From JAEZBP01 sp963832725 (lineage in GTDB: Bacteria; Myxococcota_A; Polyangia; Polyangiales; Sandaracinaceae), in NCBI GenBank assembly GCA_963832725.1, contig CAWHVG010000002.1, forward strand, positions 1,302,001 through 1,366,000: a DNA stretch of 64,000 bases, in the 5' to 3' direction. Positions 8,299 to 16,287 of this stretch are shown in pieces. The position numbers and the translations under genes were made by a program. The notes under the pieces were generated by a model that ran no database searches, was not told where the DNA came from, and was given only the letters and a program-made list of their open reading frames with translations. Position 1 is the stretch's first letter. Every line of letters begins with the position of its first letter.

Positions 8299-9386
8299 TC
8301 GTCCTCCCGCGGGATGCGCAGCTCGACCATGTGCCCGGGCCGCGCGGTGCCCGGCGCCAGCGGACCCGTCGTGATCGAGGCTTCGTCGCCATAGAGGGTT
8401 TCCAGCCGGGAGCGCGCGTCCTCGGTGCCCACGCCAGCCCCCCGATCGTGCTTCGATGCGCCGAGCCCGGGCCCGTCGTCCTCCACCCGGAAGAGCACGT
8501 GGTCGGGCTCGAGATCGAGCATCACTCGCACGTGGGTCACGCCGCCGTCGGAGAGCCCGTGCAGGACGGCGTTCTCCACGAAGGGCAGGAGCACGAGCGG
8601 CGGCACCAGCTCGTCCTCGGCGAGCGCCTCCACCTCGATATGCACCTCGAGCCGCGGCGCGAAGCGGAGCTCCTGGACCGTCAGGTAGTGCCGGGCCGTG
8701 TCGAGCTCGTCGGCCGCGCGCACCCGGCGCTTGTCCGTCCCCTGCACGATCTCTCGAAAGAGGGAGCCGAGGTCCCGCAGGATGCGCTCGGCCCCCACCG
8801 GATCGCGCGGGACCATCCCGGCGGCCGCGGCGAGCGCGTTGTGGAGGAAGTGCGGCTGCGTGCGCGCCATCAGCGTCGCGTAGCGGGCCTCGGCGAGCTG
8901 CCGGTCCGCCAGCGCCCGCGCGGCGGCGGCCTCCTCGCGGGTGCGGACGAAGGAGCGGTAGAGCCGGCCGAGCAGGACGTACGCGGTGGCCAGCAGCACG
9001 CCGCGCAGCGCGAGGGTCGCCATGCGCCCGTCGAGACCGGGGCAGGTCCAGACCAGCGGCAGCGCCAGCACGGTGGTGACGGCGCCGACCAGGAGCCACA
9101 CCAGCGCGACGTGGCGGACGGTCCCGAGCGGGCCGTCGAGCGTCCCCGGCCGGCGCGCCTCCACGGCGTCGGTGGCGAGCTGGATGGCCAGGCCGAGGGT
9201 CATCACATAGAGCCAGATGGCCGAGAGCGAGCGGAGCTGATGCACGAGCGGGTGGCGCATGCCGTCGGGCTCGAACACCAGCGCCAAGAGAGGCGGCGTC
9301 AGCAAGAGGCCGAGGAGCAGCTCGCGAGGCCATCGCCGGCGCTCGACGTCCGCTCCCGCATCGAGCCCCTCCATCGCCTCCTTCAT
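8295..9386 (-). CDS. LytS/YehU-type sensor histidine kinase
   Basis: 363 residues with four predicted membrane helices in the first about 155 residues. A helical linker and a His_kinase domain follow, with the phospho-acceptor motif TQPHFLHNALAAAAG (family consensus PHFLFNALN). The HATPase part has LLPFVENAVLHG (N box), VEDDGPGLG (G1) and GAGVGTEDARSRL (G2). It autophosphorylates on His and passes phosphate to the LytTR regulator encoded immediately downstream with a 4-bp overlap. No extracellular sensor domain is visible, so the stimulus is probably sensed in the membrane. The ATG at 9386 precedes a second in-frame ATG at 9374. Confidence 0.88.
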   Translation of the reverse strand: MKEAMEGLDAGADVERRRWPRELLLGLLLTPPLLALVFEPDGMRHPLVHQLRSLSAIWLYVMTLGLAIQLATDAVEARRPGTLDGPLGTVRHVALVWLLVGAVTTVLALPLVWTCPGLDGRMATLALRGVLLATAYVLLGRLYRSFVRTREEAAAARALADRQLAEARYATLMARTQPHFLHNALAAAAGMVPRDPVGAERILRDLGSLFREIVQGTDKRRVRAADELDTARHYLTVQELRFAPRLEVHIEVEALAEDELVPPLVLLPFVENAVLHGLSDGGVTHVRVMLDLEPDHVLFRVEDDGPGLGASKHDRGAGVGTEDARSRLETLYGDEASITTGPLAPGTARPGHMVELRIPREDE

Positions 9387-9634
9387 CGCGCCGTCGAGCG
9401 TGCAGCTCGGGTCGTGGACGGTCAACTCCGCCCGCTCGTGCCGCGCGCGCGACGTCGATCGCGAGCGGTTTCCGGACCGGACGCGCGGTTCCGTTGCCCG
9501 CCGCGCCGGTCCCGCGAAGAAGAGCGCGTCGAGCCCGCGTCGCAGGGCGAGAGCGAGCCGCTGCGGTGGCGGGCCGGCCGCGCCGCGTCTCGAGCGCAGA
9601 CCCCAGTCGAAGCCCCGGAGCCCGCGCGGCGCGC

Positions 9635-10186
9635 TCAAAACGAGCCCCGGAGCTGGATGCCGCCCGGACCGATCCCGATCGCGAAACCGTCCTCCATGTC
9701 GCGGATCTCGCGATCGAGCCCGCGCCGCCGCTGGTGCTGGACGCGGAGCCAGATGGCCCCCGGGATCAGCGTCGCCAGCCCGATCGCCGCCACGATCAAC
9801 CCGGCGTAGGTCGGGTCCCAGTCCGCGCCGGAGCCGCCGCAACCGAGGTCGTAGCAGAAGAGCCCGCCTCCTCCGGGCATCTCCGCGAGCGCGACCCCCA
9901 AGCCGCCCGCGGTCGCGAGGCCGCCGATCACGGTGAGCAGGATCGGCGTGGCGAGGTGGACGCGCGCCGCTTCCCGATGCAGCTCTTCGAGCCGGAGCGC
10001 GCGGCCCGGCGCCGGCAGAGGCACAGGCGCGGGCAGAGGCACAGGCGCGTACGAGGGAGCCGGGACCGGGCCCACGATCACGACGGGTGGCTTCGGTGCG
10101 CCGGCGGTCAGGAACTGCGCCTCGACGGAGGTCGGAGCGACGAGCGCGGCGAGGACCAGCAGAGCGAGGAGTCGTGAGCAATCCAT
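9635..10186 (-). CDS. secreted or membrane hypothetical protein with Pro-rich linker
   Basis: 183 residues. A signal peptide (about 1-23, ending SVEA) is followed by a Pro/Val/Ala-rich linker with VPLPAP repeats (about 40-60), then a hydrophobic helix (about 80-100), a Gly-rich loop with two Cys (CYDLGC), and a second helix (about 127-147) leading to a charged C-terminus (QHQRRRGLDREI). This layout is common in uncharacterised myxobacterial proteins. No family recognised. It lies upstream of the kinase gene on the same strand with about 250 bp between, in which nothing else was seen. Confidence 0.55.
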   Translation of the reverse strand: MDCSRLLALLVLAALVAPTSVEAQFLTAGAPKPPVVIVGPVPAPSYAPVPLPAPVPLPAPGRALRLEELHREAARVHLATPILLTVIGGLATAGGLGVALAEMPGGGGLFCYDLGCGGSGADWDPTYAGLIVAAIGLATLIPGAIWLRVQHQRRRGLDREIRDMEDGFAIGIGPGGIQLRGSF

Positions 10187-10315
10187 GCCGTCGAGGATGG
10201 CGGCCGAACGGGGAGCGGAGGCCGCGCGCGCGACGAGCGGCGCGAACGCCGAGACGGGCGGTTCGCGAGTACCAGCGCGGTGACGGCGACTGGCTGCGCT
10301 CGAGGTCGCGCCGGA

Positions 10316-10669
10316 TCAGCGCGTCGCGCCGGAGACCACGCGCCGCGTCTCGACACCGGCGGCGGTGGTGAGGGTGAGGACCCCGTCGTCCAGGTCCGCG
10401 CGGCAGCCTCCATCCGGGCACGCCATGTCGATCGGGGCCGTGCGCCGAGGCGCCGCGCCGAGCCCGCAGACGACGACGCGGGCACGGTGCTGCCAGGGCT
10501 CGGCCGCACGATCTCGCCGCCGGTAGTCGACCTGGAGGACGGCGGCGAGGGCGCTGGCGGCGAGGGTCCCGCGGGCGATCCGAGCCCGGCCGCGCCGCTC
10601 GCGCGCGAGGGGCTCGATCCGGAGGTGGGGGTCGATGCGCACGTGCCCGCTCCCGCTTCCGATCTGCAC
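10316..10669 (-). CDS. hypothetical protein, start uncertain
   Basis: The frame is open for at least 118 codons from a GTG at 10669 with strong G/C bias at the third codon position. It encodes segments such as VRIDPHLRIEPLARE, VLQVDYRRRDRAAEP and VLTLTTAAG, which look like a beta-rich soluble domain. The coding signature continues upstream of the GTG (LQGDFEPEIVQIGSGSG), but no ATG/GTG/TTG with a ribosome site was found there. The real start may lie near 10750, or be displaced by an indel. No family recognised. Confidence 0.35.
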   Translation of the reverse strand: MQIGSGSGHVRIDPHLRIEPLARERRGRARIARGTLAASALAAVLQVDYRRRDRAAEPWQHRARVVVCGLGAAPRRTAPIDMACPDGGCRADLDDGVLTLTTAAGVETRRVVSGATR

Positions 10670-10794
10670 GATCTCTGGCTCGAAGTCGCCTTGGAGCAGC
10701 CCCCGCAGCTCGATCGTGTGAGACCCGATGTGCGTCGCGGCGAGGCTCCGCGGTGAACGGCATGGAGAACGGCCCCGCGACGACGGGTGGGCTC

Positions 10795-11751
10795 TCAGCC
10801 GAAGTGCGCGGCCGAGACGCGGACGCCCATCAGGCGCTCCGAGAAGGGGACGCGGCCCACGTCGTCGCCGGCTGCGCCCGCCACCACCATCAAGGGCAAG
10901 AGGTGCTCCTCGCGCGGATGACACGCGCGGGCCTCGGGCGCGTCCTCCCACCGGGTGAGCCGCGCGTCGCGCCTGCTCGCCGGCAGCGCGACCGTCTCCC
11001 GGAGCCAGGCGTCGAAGCGCTCCGCCGGCCCGGCCGCGCTCGGGTTCCCGAAGCCGCGCATGTTGTGGAAGCTCATCCCGCTGCCGACGATGAGCACGCC
11101 CTCGTCGCGCAGCGGCGCGAGCGCCCGCCCGATCGCCAGGTGCGCCGCCGGGTCGAGCCCCTGCTTCAGCGAGAGCTGGACCGTGGGCACGTCGGCGTCG
11201 GGGAAGGTGAGCTTGAGCGGCACGAACGTGCCGTGATCGAACCCGCGCGCCGGGTCCTCGTCCGACTCGATGCCCGCCCCGCTCAGGAGCGCGCGCACCC
11301 GCGCCGCGAGCGCTGGGTCGCCGGGCGCGGGCCAGGTGATCCGATAGGCCTCGGCCGGGAAGCCGTAGTAGTCGTAGAGCATCGGCGGGCGCGCGCCGCT
11401 CATCACCGTCGGGACGCGGGCCTCCCAGTGCGCCGAGACGGCCAGGAGCGCGCGCGGGCGGGTCGGCGCGAGGTGCGTGACGTCGCCGAGATAGTCCCTG
11501 AGCCGGTTCCAGTCCGCCGGGTCGCCGAAGCCGATGTCGACGAAAGGCCAGGGCCCGCCGCCGTGCGGGAGATAGACGACGGGCATGCGCGCCGTCGCTC
11601 GGTCGGAGCTCGTCATGGATCGTGTTCTCCCTTGGCCGCGCGCGGGGGAGGGGAGACCGGCCGCCACGCCGCCGGCGACGAGCCCGACGAGCGCCTCGCG
11701 CCGCCCGATCTTCGCGCCTCCGTCTCCGGCCATCCTCCCTGAGCGTGGCAT
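10795..11751 (-). CDS. DODA-type extradiol ring-cleavage dioxygenase
   Basis: 318 residues. The core matches class III extradiol dioxygenases of the LigB/DODA (YgiD-like) type: VVYLPHGGGPWPF (first metal-ligand His), LLAVSAHWEARVPTV, YDYYGFP, FDHGTFVPLKLTFPDADVPTVQLSL (His/Asp site), VGSGMSFHN and CHPREEHLLPLMVV. Such enzymes open catecholic rings such as DOPA or ring-cleavage intermediates using Fe(II) or Zn(II). The N-terminus carries a twin-Arg stretch GRREALVGLVAGGVAAG followed by a possible cleavage site, which suggests Tat export of a folded metalloenzyme; if the start were at the later Met in ARMPVVYL the protein would be cytosolic. It faces a repeat-rich intergenic region. Confidence 0.85.
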   Translation of the reverse strand: MPRSGRMAGDGGAKIGRREALVGLVAGGVAAGLPSPARGQGRTRSMTSSDRATARMPVVYLPHGGGPWPFVDIGFGDPADWNRLRDYLGDVTHLAPTRPRALLAVSAHWEARVPTVMSGARPPMLYDYYGFPAEAYRITWPAPGDPALAARVRALLSGAGIESDEDPARGFDHGTFVPLKLTFPDADVPTVQLSLKQGLDPAAHLAIGRALAPLRDEGVLIVGSGMSFHNMRGFGNPSAAGPAERFDAWLRETVALPASRRDARLTRWEDAPEARACHPREEHLLPLMVVAGAAGDDVGRVPFSERLMGVRVSAAHFG

Positions 11752-11834
11752 GGACGGGGTCGAACGGCTCGCCGCTGCGCATGACCGCCCGCTCGGCTCG
11801 GCAGCGGCGCGCCGAACAGCGCGCGCGTGGCCGC

Positions 11835-12106
11835 CGCTCGAACGCCCGACGCCCGACTCGGTCGTCTACGGCCATCGGCTCGCGGGCCGGCCGTTCGCGT
11901 CCGTGGTGGGCTGCACCGCGCGCGTGCCGCCGCTCGAACGCCCGACGCCCGACTCGGTCGTCTACGGCCATCGGCTCGCGGGCCGGCCGTTCGCGTCCGT
12001 GGTGGGCTGCACCGCGCGCGGCCACCGCTCGAACGCCCGACGCCCGGCTCGGTCGTCTACGGCCATCGGCTCGCGGGCCGGCCGTTCGCGTCCGTGGTGG
12101 GCTACG
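11835..12106. repeat. three tandem copies of a 95-96 bp repeat
   Basis: Units start at 11835, 11931 and 12026, each with CGCTCGAACG. They share the core ACGCCCGACTCGGTCGTCTA followed by GGCCATCGGCTCGCG and GGCCGGCCGTTCGCGTCCGT. The first two units differ at the junction only; the third has small changes (CCCGGCTCG for CCCGACTCG) and ends in a diverged tail. The internal GGGCCGGCC is self-complementary. It lies just upstream of the dioxygenase gene's 5' end. Function unknown. Confidence 0.85.
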
Positions 12107-12221
12107 CGACGCGGCGCGGGACGCTCGACTTCGGCCGTCGTCCGCGGGGTCGTGAGAGCCACGCTTCGCCGGGAAGCGGCAGCCCGAGCGACGCCCCGCG
12201 CCCAGAGTCCGCGGCCGCGAT

Positions 12222-12240
12222 GTGTACGCTGAGCGAACAC
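12222..12240. promoter_or_regulatory. 19-bp perfect dyad, operator-like
   Basis: GTGTACGCTGAGCGAACAC reads as GTGT-A-CGCT-G-AGCG-A-ACAC, with every paired position complementary. It lies 125 bp upstream of the lipoprotein start at 12365 and is followed by TGTACGGCGCACAAT. Size and symmetry suit a homodimeric helix-turn-helix repressor (TetR/LexA-like), but the cognate regulator is not identifiable. Confidence 0.35.
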
Positions 12241-12364
12241 TGTACGGCGCACAATCTACGCGGACCTCGCCGAGCGCCGCGTCCCCCGTCGCGGAGCGCG
12301 AAGGCACGGCTCCTGCGTGGGGTCCGGCGGCGCGCGGACCCAGCGGTCGCGCCGGGAGGTTGGA

Positions 12365-13495
12365 ATGCGGCTTCAGCGTTCACTTGGCTTGTTCGGGCTC
12401 ACGGCGGCCCTCGCGCTCTTCGCCGGCTGCGGCGGCGGCACCACGCCCGGCGGTGGCGGCGGCGGTCCGGACGGCTCCACACCGCCGACGAGCTGCCCCT
12501 CGGGGCAGGTCGCGTGCGGCAGCGCCTGTGTCGACGTCTCGTCGGACGCGAGCCACTGCGGCGCGTGCGACGTGAGCTGCGGGACCGGCGGGACCTGCAC
12601 CAGCGGGGTGTGCGTGTGCGGTCCGGGCACGGTCTCGTGCCGGAACGGGAGCTGCGCCGACGTCTCGTCGGATCCCATGAACTGCGGCAGCTGCGGCAAC
12701 GAGTGCAACCCGGGCGCGGTCTGCATCTCCGGCGCCTGCACCTGTCCCTCGGGCACCACCGACTGCGGCGGCGGCTGCACCACCGGCCTCGACTCCGACC
12801 CGCTCAACTGCGGCCGCTGCGGGTTCTCGTGCGGCGCCGGCGGGACCTGCGCTTCGGGCGTGTGCACGTGCGCGGCCGGGCTGGTCAGCTGCTCCGGCCA
12901 GGGCTGCATCGACGTCAGCACGGACGCGAACAACTGCGGCGGCTGCGGGCACCGCTGCGCCGGGGGGGCCAGCTGCGTGTCCGGCACCTGCGCCTGCCCC
13001 ACGGGCCTGACGCCCGACGGCCGCGGCGGCTGCCGCGATCTCTCCAGCGACCCCAACAACTGTGGCTCCATCGGCAACCGCTGCCAGAACCAGCAGTACT
13101 GCACGGGTGGCAGCTGCGCGTGCCGGCCGGGCCTCACCGACGTGGGCGGTCGCTGCGTCGATCTGATGAGCGATCCCAACAACTGCGGCACGGCCGGCAA
13201 CGCCTGCAGCGGTGGCGTCTGCTCGGGCGGCATGTGCCAGGCCGACTGCGGGAGCGGGCTCCGCACTTGCGACGGAGCCTGCGTCGACACGAACAGCGAC
13301 CCGCTCAACTGCGGCGACTGCGGCAACGTCTGCGATCAGAACCAGGTCTGCTCGAACGGCCGCTGCCGTGACTTCAGCCCGGCCACGGGGTGCACGATGT
13401 GCCCCTGCCCGAGCGCGTGCACCGGCGACCGCAGCAACTGCTGCACCTACCCGGGAACCACCGACCCGATCTGCATGGGCGGCACCTGCCCCTGA
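12365..13495 (+). CDS. Cys-rich lipoprotein with Stig1-like repeats
   Basis: 376 residues. The signal peptide MRLQRSLGLFGLTAALALFAGC has a lipobox (LFAGC), then a Gly-rich linker. Eight or so repeats of about 40 residues follow, each built around SDPxNCGxCGxxC preceded by a C-x-G-x(3)-C segment, as in Stig1-like Cys-rich proteins abundant in myxobacteria. About 60 Cys residues imply dense disulfide bonding on the cell surface. The ATG at 12365 is chosen because it starts directly at the signal peptide. A second protein of this type is encoded at 59845-60764. A strong AT-rich palindrome begins 22 bp after the stop. Confidence 0.8.
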   Translation: MRLQRSLGLFGLTAALALFAGCGGGTTPGGGGGGPDGSTPPTSCPSGQVACGSACVDVSSDASHCGACDVSCGTGGTCTSGVCVCGPGTVSCRNGSCADVSSDPMNCGSCGNECNPGAVCISGACTCPSGTTDCGGGCTTGLDSDPLNCGRCGFSCGAGGTCASGVCTCAAGLVSCSGQGCIDVSTDANNCGGCGHRCAGGASCVSGTCACPTGLTPDGRGGCRDLSSDPNNCGSIGNRCQNQQYCTGGSCACRPGLTDVGGRCVDLMSDPNNCGTAGNACSGGVCSGGMCQADCGSGLRTCDGACVDTNSDPLNCGDCGNVCDQNQVCSNGRCRDFSPATGCTMCPCPSACTGDRSNCCTYPGTTDPICMGGTCP

Positions 13496-13847
13496 GGCGC
13501 TCCGAAGCGATGATATCTTGATAGCCAATCAACATTGATCGATGTTGATTGGCTATCAACCTTTCTCGACGCCCACTCTCCCACCGCCCAGAGGCGAGGG
13601 GCGTAGGGAGCTCTCCCCGTCTGACCGAAGCCGGCGTCGAGTACCGCAGGCTCAAGGCCACGAGGCCTCCCGTTCAGGACGACGTCCGGCGCGCCGGCGA
13701 TCGACCTCCGTCGCGCTCCGAAGCCACGGTGGGCTGGTGCCGCCCGCTCCGGCGAGGTGATGCGTCCGTGAGACTGACGTCTCGGCCCGCGCCGCGCCCG
13801 GGGATCGAAGCGTCGGCGCGCGCTGGGCCGCGACGTCAGCGGGCGCT
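13496..13847. other. intergenic region between convergent genes
   Basis: About 350 bp. Apart from the palindrome at 13518-13559 nothing was recognised; open frames here lack coding character. Confidence 0.5.
13518..13559. terminator. 42-bp AT-rich palindrome, possible bidirectional terminator
   Basis: The arm TTGATAGCCAATCAACAT (13518-13535) is perfectly complementary to 13542-13559, with a 6-base centre TGATCG. The 18-bp stem is uninterrupted and only about 36% G+C in a 70% G+C context. It lies 22 bp after the lipoprotein stop, between convergent genes, so a transcription-stop role is plausible. No U-tract follows, so a protein-binding or inserted palindromic element is an alternative. Confidence 0.5.
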
Positions 13848-14510
13848 TCAGCGGTGCGCGGAGGCGCGGCTGCCGGGCCGGCGGCCCTTCTTCATGTGCT
13901 CGATGGCGCGGTCGGTGTCGCGCTTGAACTGATCGAAGTCGATCTGCGCGCCGGTGATCGCGTTCGAGAAGAAGTCGGTCATGCCCCCCATCGCCGCCGC
14001 TTCGCGCAGCTCCTCCGCCGTGGCGCCGTGCGCCTTCGCCACCTCGGAGTGGAAGTAGACGCAGTAGCGGCACTTGATGTGGCTCGCGATGGCGAGACCG
14101 ATCAGCTCCTTGGTCTTCATGTCGAGCGCGGTGTCGTTCAGCTCGAGCTCGCGCTGCATGCCCCAGGCCTGCTCGATCACCTCGCTCGGCACGGCGTCGT
14201 AGAAGTCGGGCACGAACCCGAAGGCCTTCTCCATCTCCTGCTCGGCCCGGCGGCGGCCGTCGCTGCGGCCCGCCGCGCCACTCGCACGCCGCGCGCGGTC
14301 GTCGCCGTTCTGCCCGTTCGACGGCGCCGCGCCCGCCTTGCCGTTGCCGGCCCGCGCGCGCCGCGTGCGGGGCTTCTCGTCGCTGCTCGACTTGCCCTGC
14401 GCGGATCGCTTCGCGCCGCGTGCCGGTCGCGCTCGCGTCTCCTCCTGCTCGGCGCGCCGGCCGGCGGTGCGCGTGCTGGTCTTGCGCGGGCTGCTCTTTC
14501 TCGTCGCCAT
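13848..14510 (-). CDS. AhpD-like carboxymuconolactone decarboxylase-family protein with basic N-terminal tail
   Basis: 220 residues. The first about 95 residues are Lys/Arg/Ser/Ala-rich and probably disordered. The rest is an AhpD/CMD-fold helical domain: KAFGFVPDFYDAVPSEV, then MKTKELIGLAIASHIKCRYCVYFHSEVAKAHGA, in which CRYC with the downstream His is the redox-active Cys-x-x-Cys-x3-His site. Family members act as alkylhydroperoxidase-type peroxidases or disulfide reductases. The ATG at 14510 has a strong GAAGGGGGG ribosome site; the frame is open upstream but lacks such a site. The histone-like tail is unusual and may bind nucleic acid or membranes (inference). Confidence 0.8.
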   Translation of the reverse strand: MATRKSSPRKTSTRTAGRRAEQEETRARPARGAKRSAQGKSSSDEKPRTRRARAGNGKAGAAPSNGQNGDDRARRASGAAGRSDGRRRAEQEMEKAFGFVPDFYDAVPSEVIEQAWGMQRELELNDTALDMKTKELIGLAIASHIKCRYCVYFHSEVAKAHGATAEELREAAAMGGMTDFFSNAITGAQIDFDQFKRDTDRAIEHMKKGRRPGSRASAHR

Positions 14511-14634
14511 CTCGAACCCCCCTTCGGGTTTGTGCGCCGCTGTGGCGCACGGACCCATGTATGTCCGTCGCGCGCGCTCCCAATGCCCAGACGCGTGATT
14601 GCCGCCGCCGCCGCGGTGTGTATGTCGGAGATCG

Positions 14635-15231
14635 ATGAAGGCCGTCCGTCGAGGTCGCGAGACGATCGTGGCCAACCTCCTGAGCGCGGCGCGTGTGCCC
14701 CTGGCGGGGCTGCTCTGGGTGGCGCCGCACGTGCCGGCGTGGACGCTCTCGGTCGTGGCGATCGCCGGGCTGACCGACGTCCTCGACGGCTGGGTGGTGC
14801 GTCGGGCTCGCCGCCGCCTCGTGCGCCTCCGCGATCCCGGTGCCTACGCCGCCAGGCCGGGCAACGGCGCGTTCGTCGACGGATTGGCCGACAAGGTCTT
14901 CGTGGTGAGCGCCGTGCTGGTGGTGGCCACGGTGACGCGCGCGCCGTGGTGGGCCCTGGTGGCGCTGGCCCTGCGCGAGCTGCTCTTCATCCCGATCATG
15001 CTCACCTACTGGGTGGCGCCGCGCGGCCGGCGGGAGCGGGTGGATTTCACCGCTGGCATCCCCGGCAAGGGCGCCACGCTCGCGCAGTTCGTGGCGCTGC
15101 TCCTCGGGCTGATCGACCACCCGCTCTTCGTGGAGGCGGCGCTCGGTGCGGGCTTCCTCGGCGTGGTGGCCGTCCTCTACTACGTGGCCCGGGTGATCGC
15201 GGAGCCCGCCGAGGCGCCGGCCGGCCCCTGA
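14635..15231 (+). CDS. CDP-alcohol phosphatidyltransferase family protein
   Basis: 198 residues, about five helices. The family motif DGxxAR(x)nGxxxDxxxD appears in slightly altered form: TDVLDGWVVRRAR followed by GAFVDGLADK, with the Asp residues that bind metal and the CDP-diphosphate present. Family members join a CDP-diacylglycerol or CDP-alcohol with a second alcohol, for example PgsA-type phosphatidylglycerophosphate synthesis. The spacing between motif halves is longer than usual (about 23 residues instead of 8), so substrate specificity cannot be assigned. Start at ATG 14635, just after the divergent AhpD-like gene. Confidence 0.8.
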   Translation: MKAVRRGRETIVANLLSAARVPLAGLLWVAPHVPAWTLSVVAIAGLTDVLDGWVVRRARRRLVRLRDPGAYAARPGNGAFVDGLADKVFVVSAVLVVATVTRAPWWALVALALRELLFIPIMLTYWVAPRGRRERVDFTAGIPGKGATLAQFVALLLGLIDHPLFVEAALGAGFLGVVAVLYYVARVIAEPAEAPAGP

Positions 15232-15328
15232 GCAGTCACCGCGCGCGGCGTGGCGATGCGGCCCTCCCCAGCTGACCGAGTGAGCGCACCAAAACGCGTG
15301 CATCGCGGCGCGCGCGCATGCGACAACC

Positions 15329-15967
15329 GTGTCCGCCGTGCACGCCCTTCTCCACCGCCCACACCCCGCCACCTTCGCCCTCATCGCCGTGAACGTGGCC
15401 GTGTCCCTGGTGGGCTTCTGGGCCCTCGGCCGCGACCGCTACCGCGAGTATTTCCTCTTCATCCCGAGCAAGGCGGCGCGGGGGAAGAACTGGGTCGGCA
15501 CGCTGCTGTCGCACTTCTCGCACGGCGACTTCGGCCACCTCTTCGTGAACATGCTGGCCCTCTACTTCTTCGGGCCGCATGTGGAGCGGGCCTTCGGCGC
15601 GCCGCTCTTCCTCGCCATCTACGCCGTCAGCGGCGCCGTGGGGACCTTCGCGTTCTTCGTCATGCGGCGGAAGCAGCCGGGCCGCGCGGCGCTCGGGGCG
15701 AGCGGCTCGATCAGCGGCATCGTGTTCGCGTCGGTCGTCACCGCGCCCTCGGCGACGATGATCTTCGCGTTCGTGCCCATCCCGATGCCGGCGCCGGTCT
15801 TCGCGGTCCTCTATCTGGCGGCCTCCACGCTGATGATGAACCGCGGCGACCGCGTGGCTCACGAGGCGCACCTCGGCGGCGCCGTCGCCGGGTTCCTCGC
15901 CGCCGGCGCGCTCTACCCGCCGCACTTCGAGCCGCTCGTCGAGGTCATCCGGCGGCTGGTCTCGTGA
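15329..15967 (+). CDS. rhomboid-family intramembrane serine protease
   Basis: 212 residues, six helices. After the first helix the loop contains SHFSHGDFGHLFVNMLALYFFG, the conserved HxxxxHxxxN region. The catalytic Ser lies in GASGSISG (about residue 125) and the partner His in AHLGGAVAG near residue 180. It should cleave membrane-protein helices within the bilayer. A GTG start at 15329 is used; no ATG fits upstream of the first helix. The gene ends 7 bp from the convergent small membrane protein gene. Confidence 0.9.
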   Translation: MSAVHALLHRPHPATFALIAVNVAVSLVGFWALGRDRYREYFLFIPSKAARGKNWVGTLLSHFSHGDFGHLFVNMLALYFFGPHVERAFGAPLFLAIYAVSGAVGTFAFFVMRRKQPGRAALGASGSISGIVFASVVTAPSATMIFAFVPIPMPAPVFAVLYLAASTLMMNRGDRVAHEAHLGGAVAGFLAAGALYPPHFEPLVEVIRRLVS

Positions 15968-15974
15968 CGCCTGC

Positions 15975-16205
15975 TCAGTGACCGGCGTCGCGCGCGACCC
16001 GCGTTTGCCACTCGTCGACCGCGCGATCCTTCAACGCTTCGCCGGTCTCGTTCAGATCGTGCCCGAGCTCCTGCGCGGGCGCGGTGTCGGCGATGCGGCG
16101 GGTGTGCTCGAAGAGCGTGTAGCGTCCGATCGGGACGACGAAGTACACGACGAGCACGACGAGCAGGCCGATGAACCAGAGGATTGCGTTCACGAGGCGG
16201 CGCAT
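15975..16205 (-). CDS. small single-pass membrane protein, hypothetical
   Basis: 76 residues: one strong N-terminal helix (ILWFIGLLVVLVVYFVVPIG, about 8-27) and a charged, amphipathic cytoplasmic or periplasmic tail of about 45 residues. It resembles many uncharacterised one-helix proteins of myxobacteria; no family recognised. Confidence 0.5.
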   Translation of the reverse strand: MRRLVNAILWFIGLLVVLVVYFVVPIGRYTLFEHTRRIADTAPAQELGHDLNETGEALKDRAVDEWQTRVARDAGH

Positions 16206-16287
16206 GGCTTCGAGCTCGAAGATTTACCACGGCGGCTCCGCGCACGTGACTTTCCGTGCGAGCCGCGGCCCGAGCGCGCTCCGGACC

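Larger units (their letters stand above)
11752..12364. other. gene-free region between dioxygenase and Cys-rich lipoprotein genes
   Basis: About 610 bp without a credible gene. It holds the three-copy 96-bp tandem repeat (11835-12106) and the 19-bp palindrome at 12222-12240. The long overlapping open frames on both strands result from very high G+C and the repeat. Confidence 0.6.

Noticed and set aside
12380..13528. Large minus-strand ORFs opposite the Cys-rich lipoprotein
   Set aside because: Mirror of the Cys-codon repeats on the plus strand; Ala/Val low complexity, no start context.
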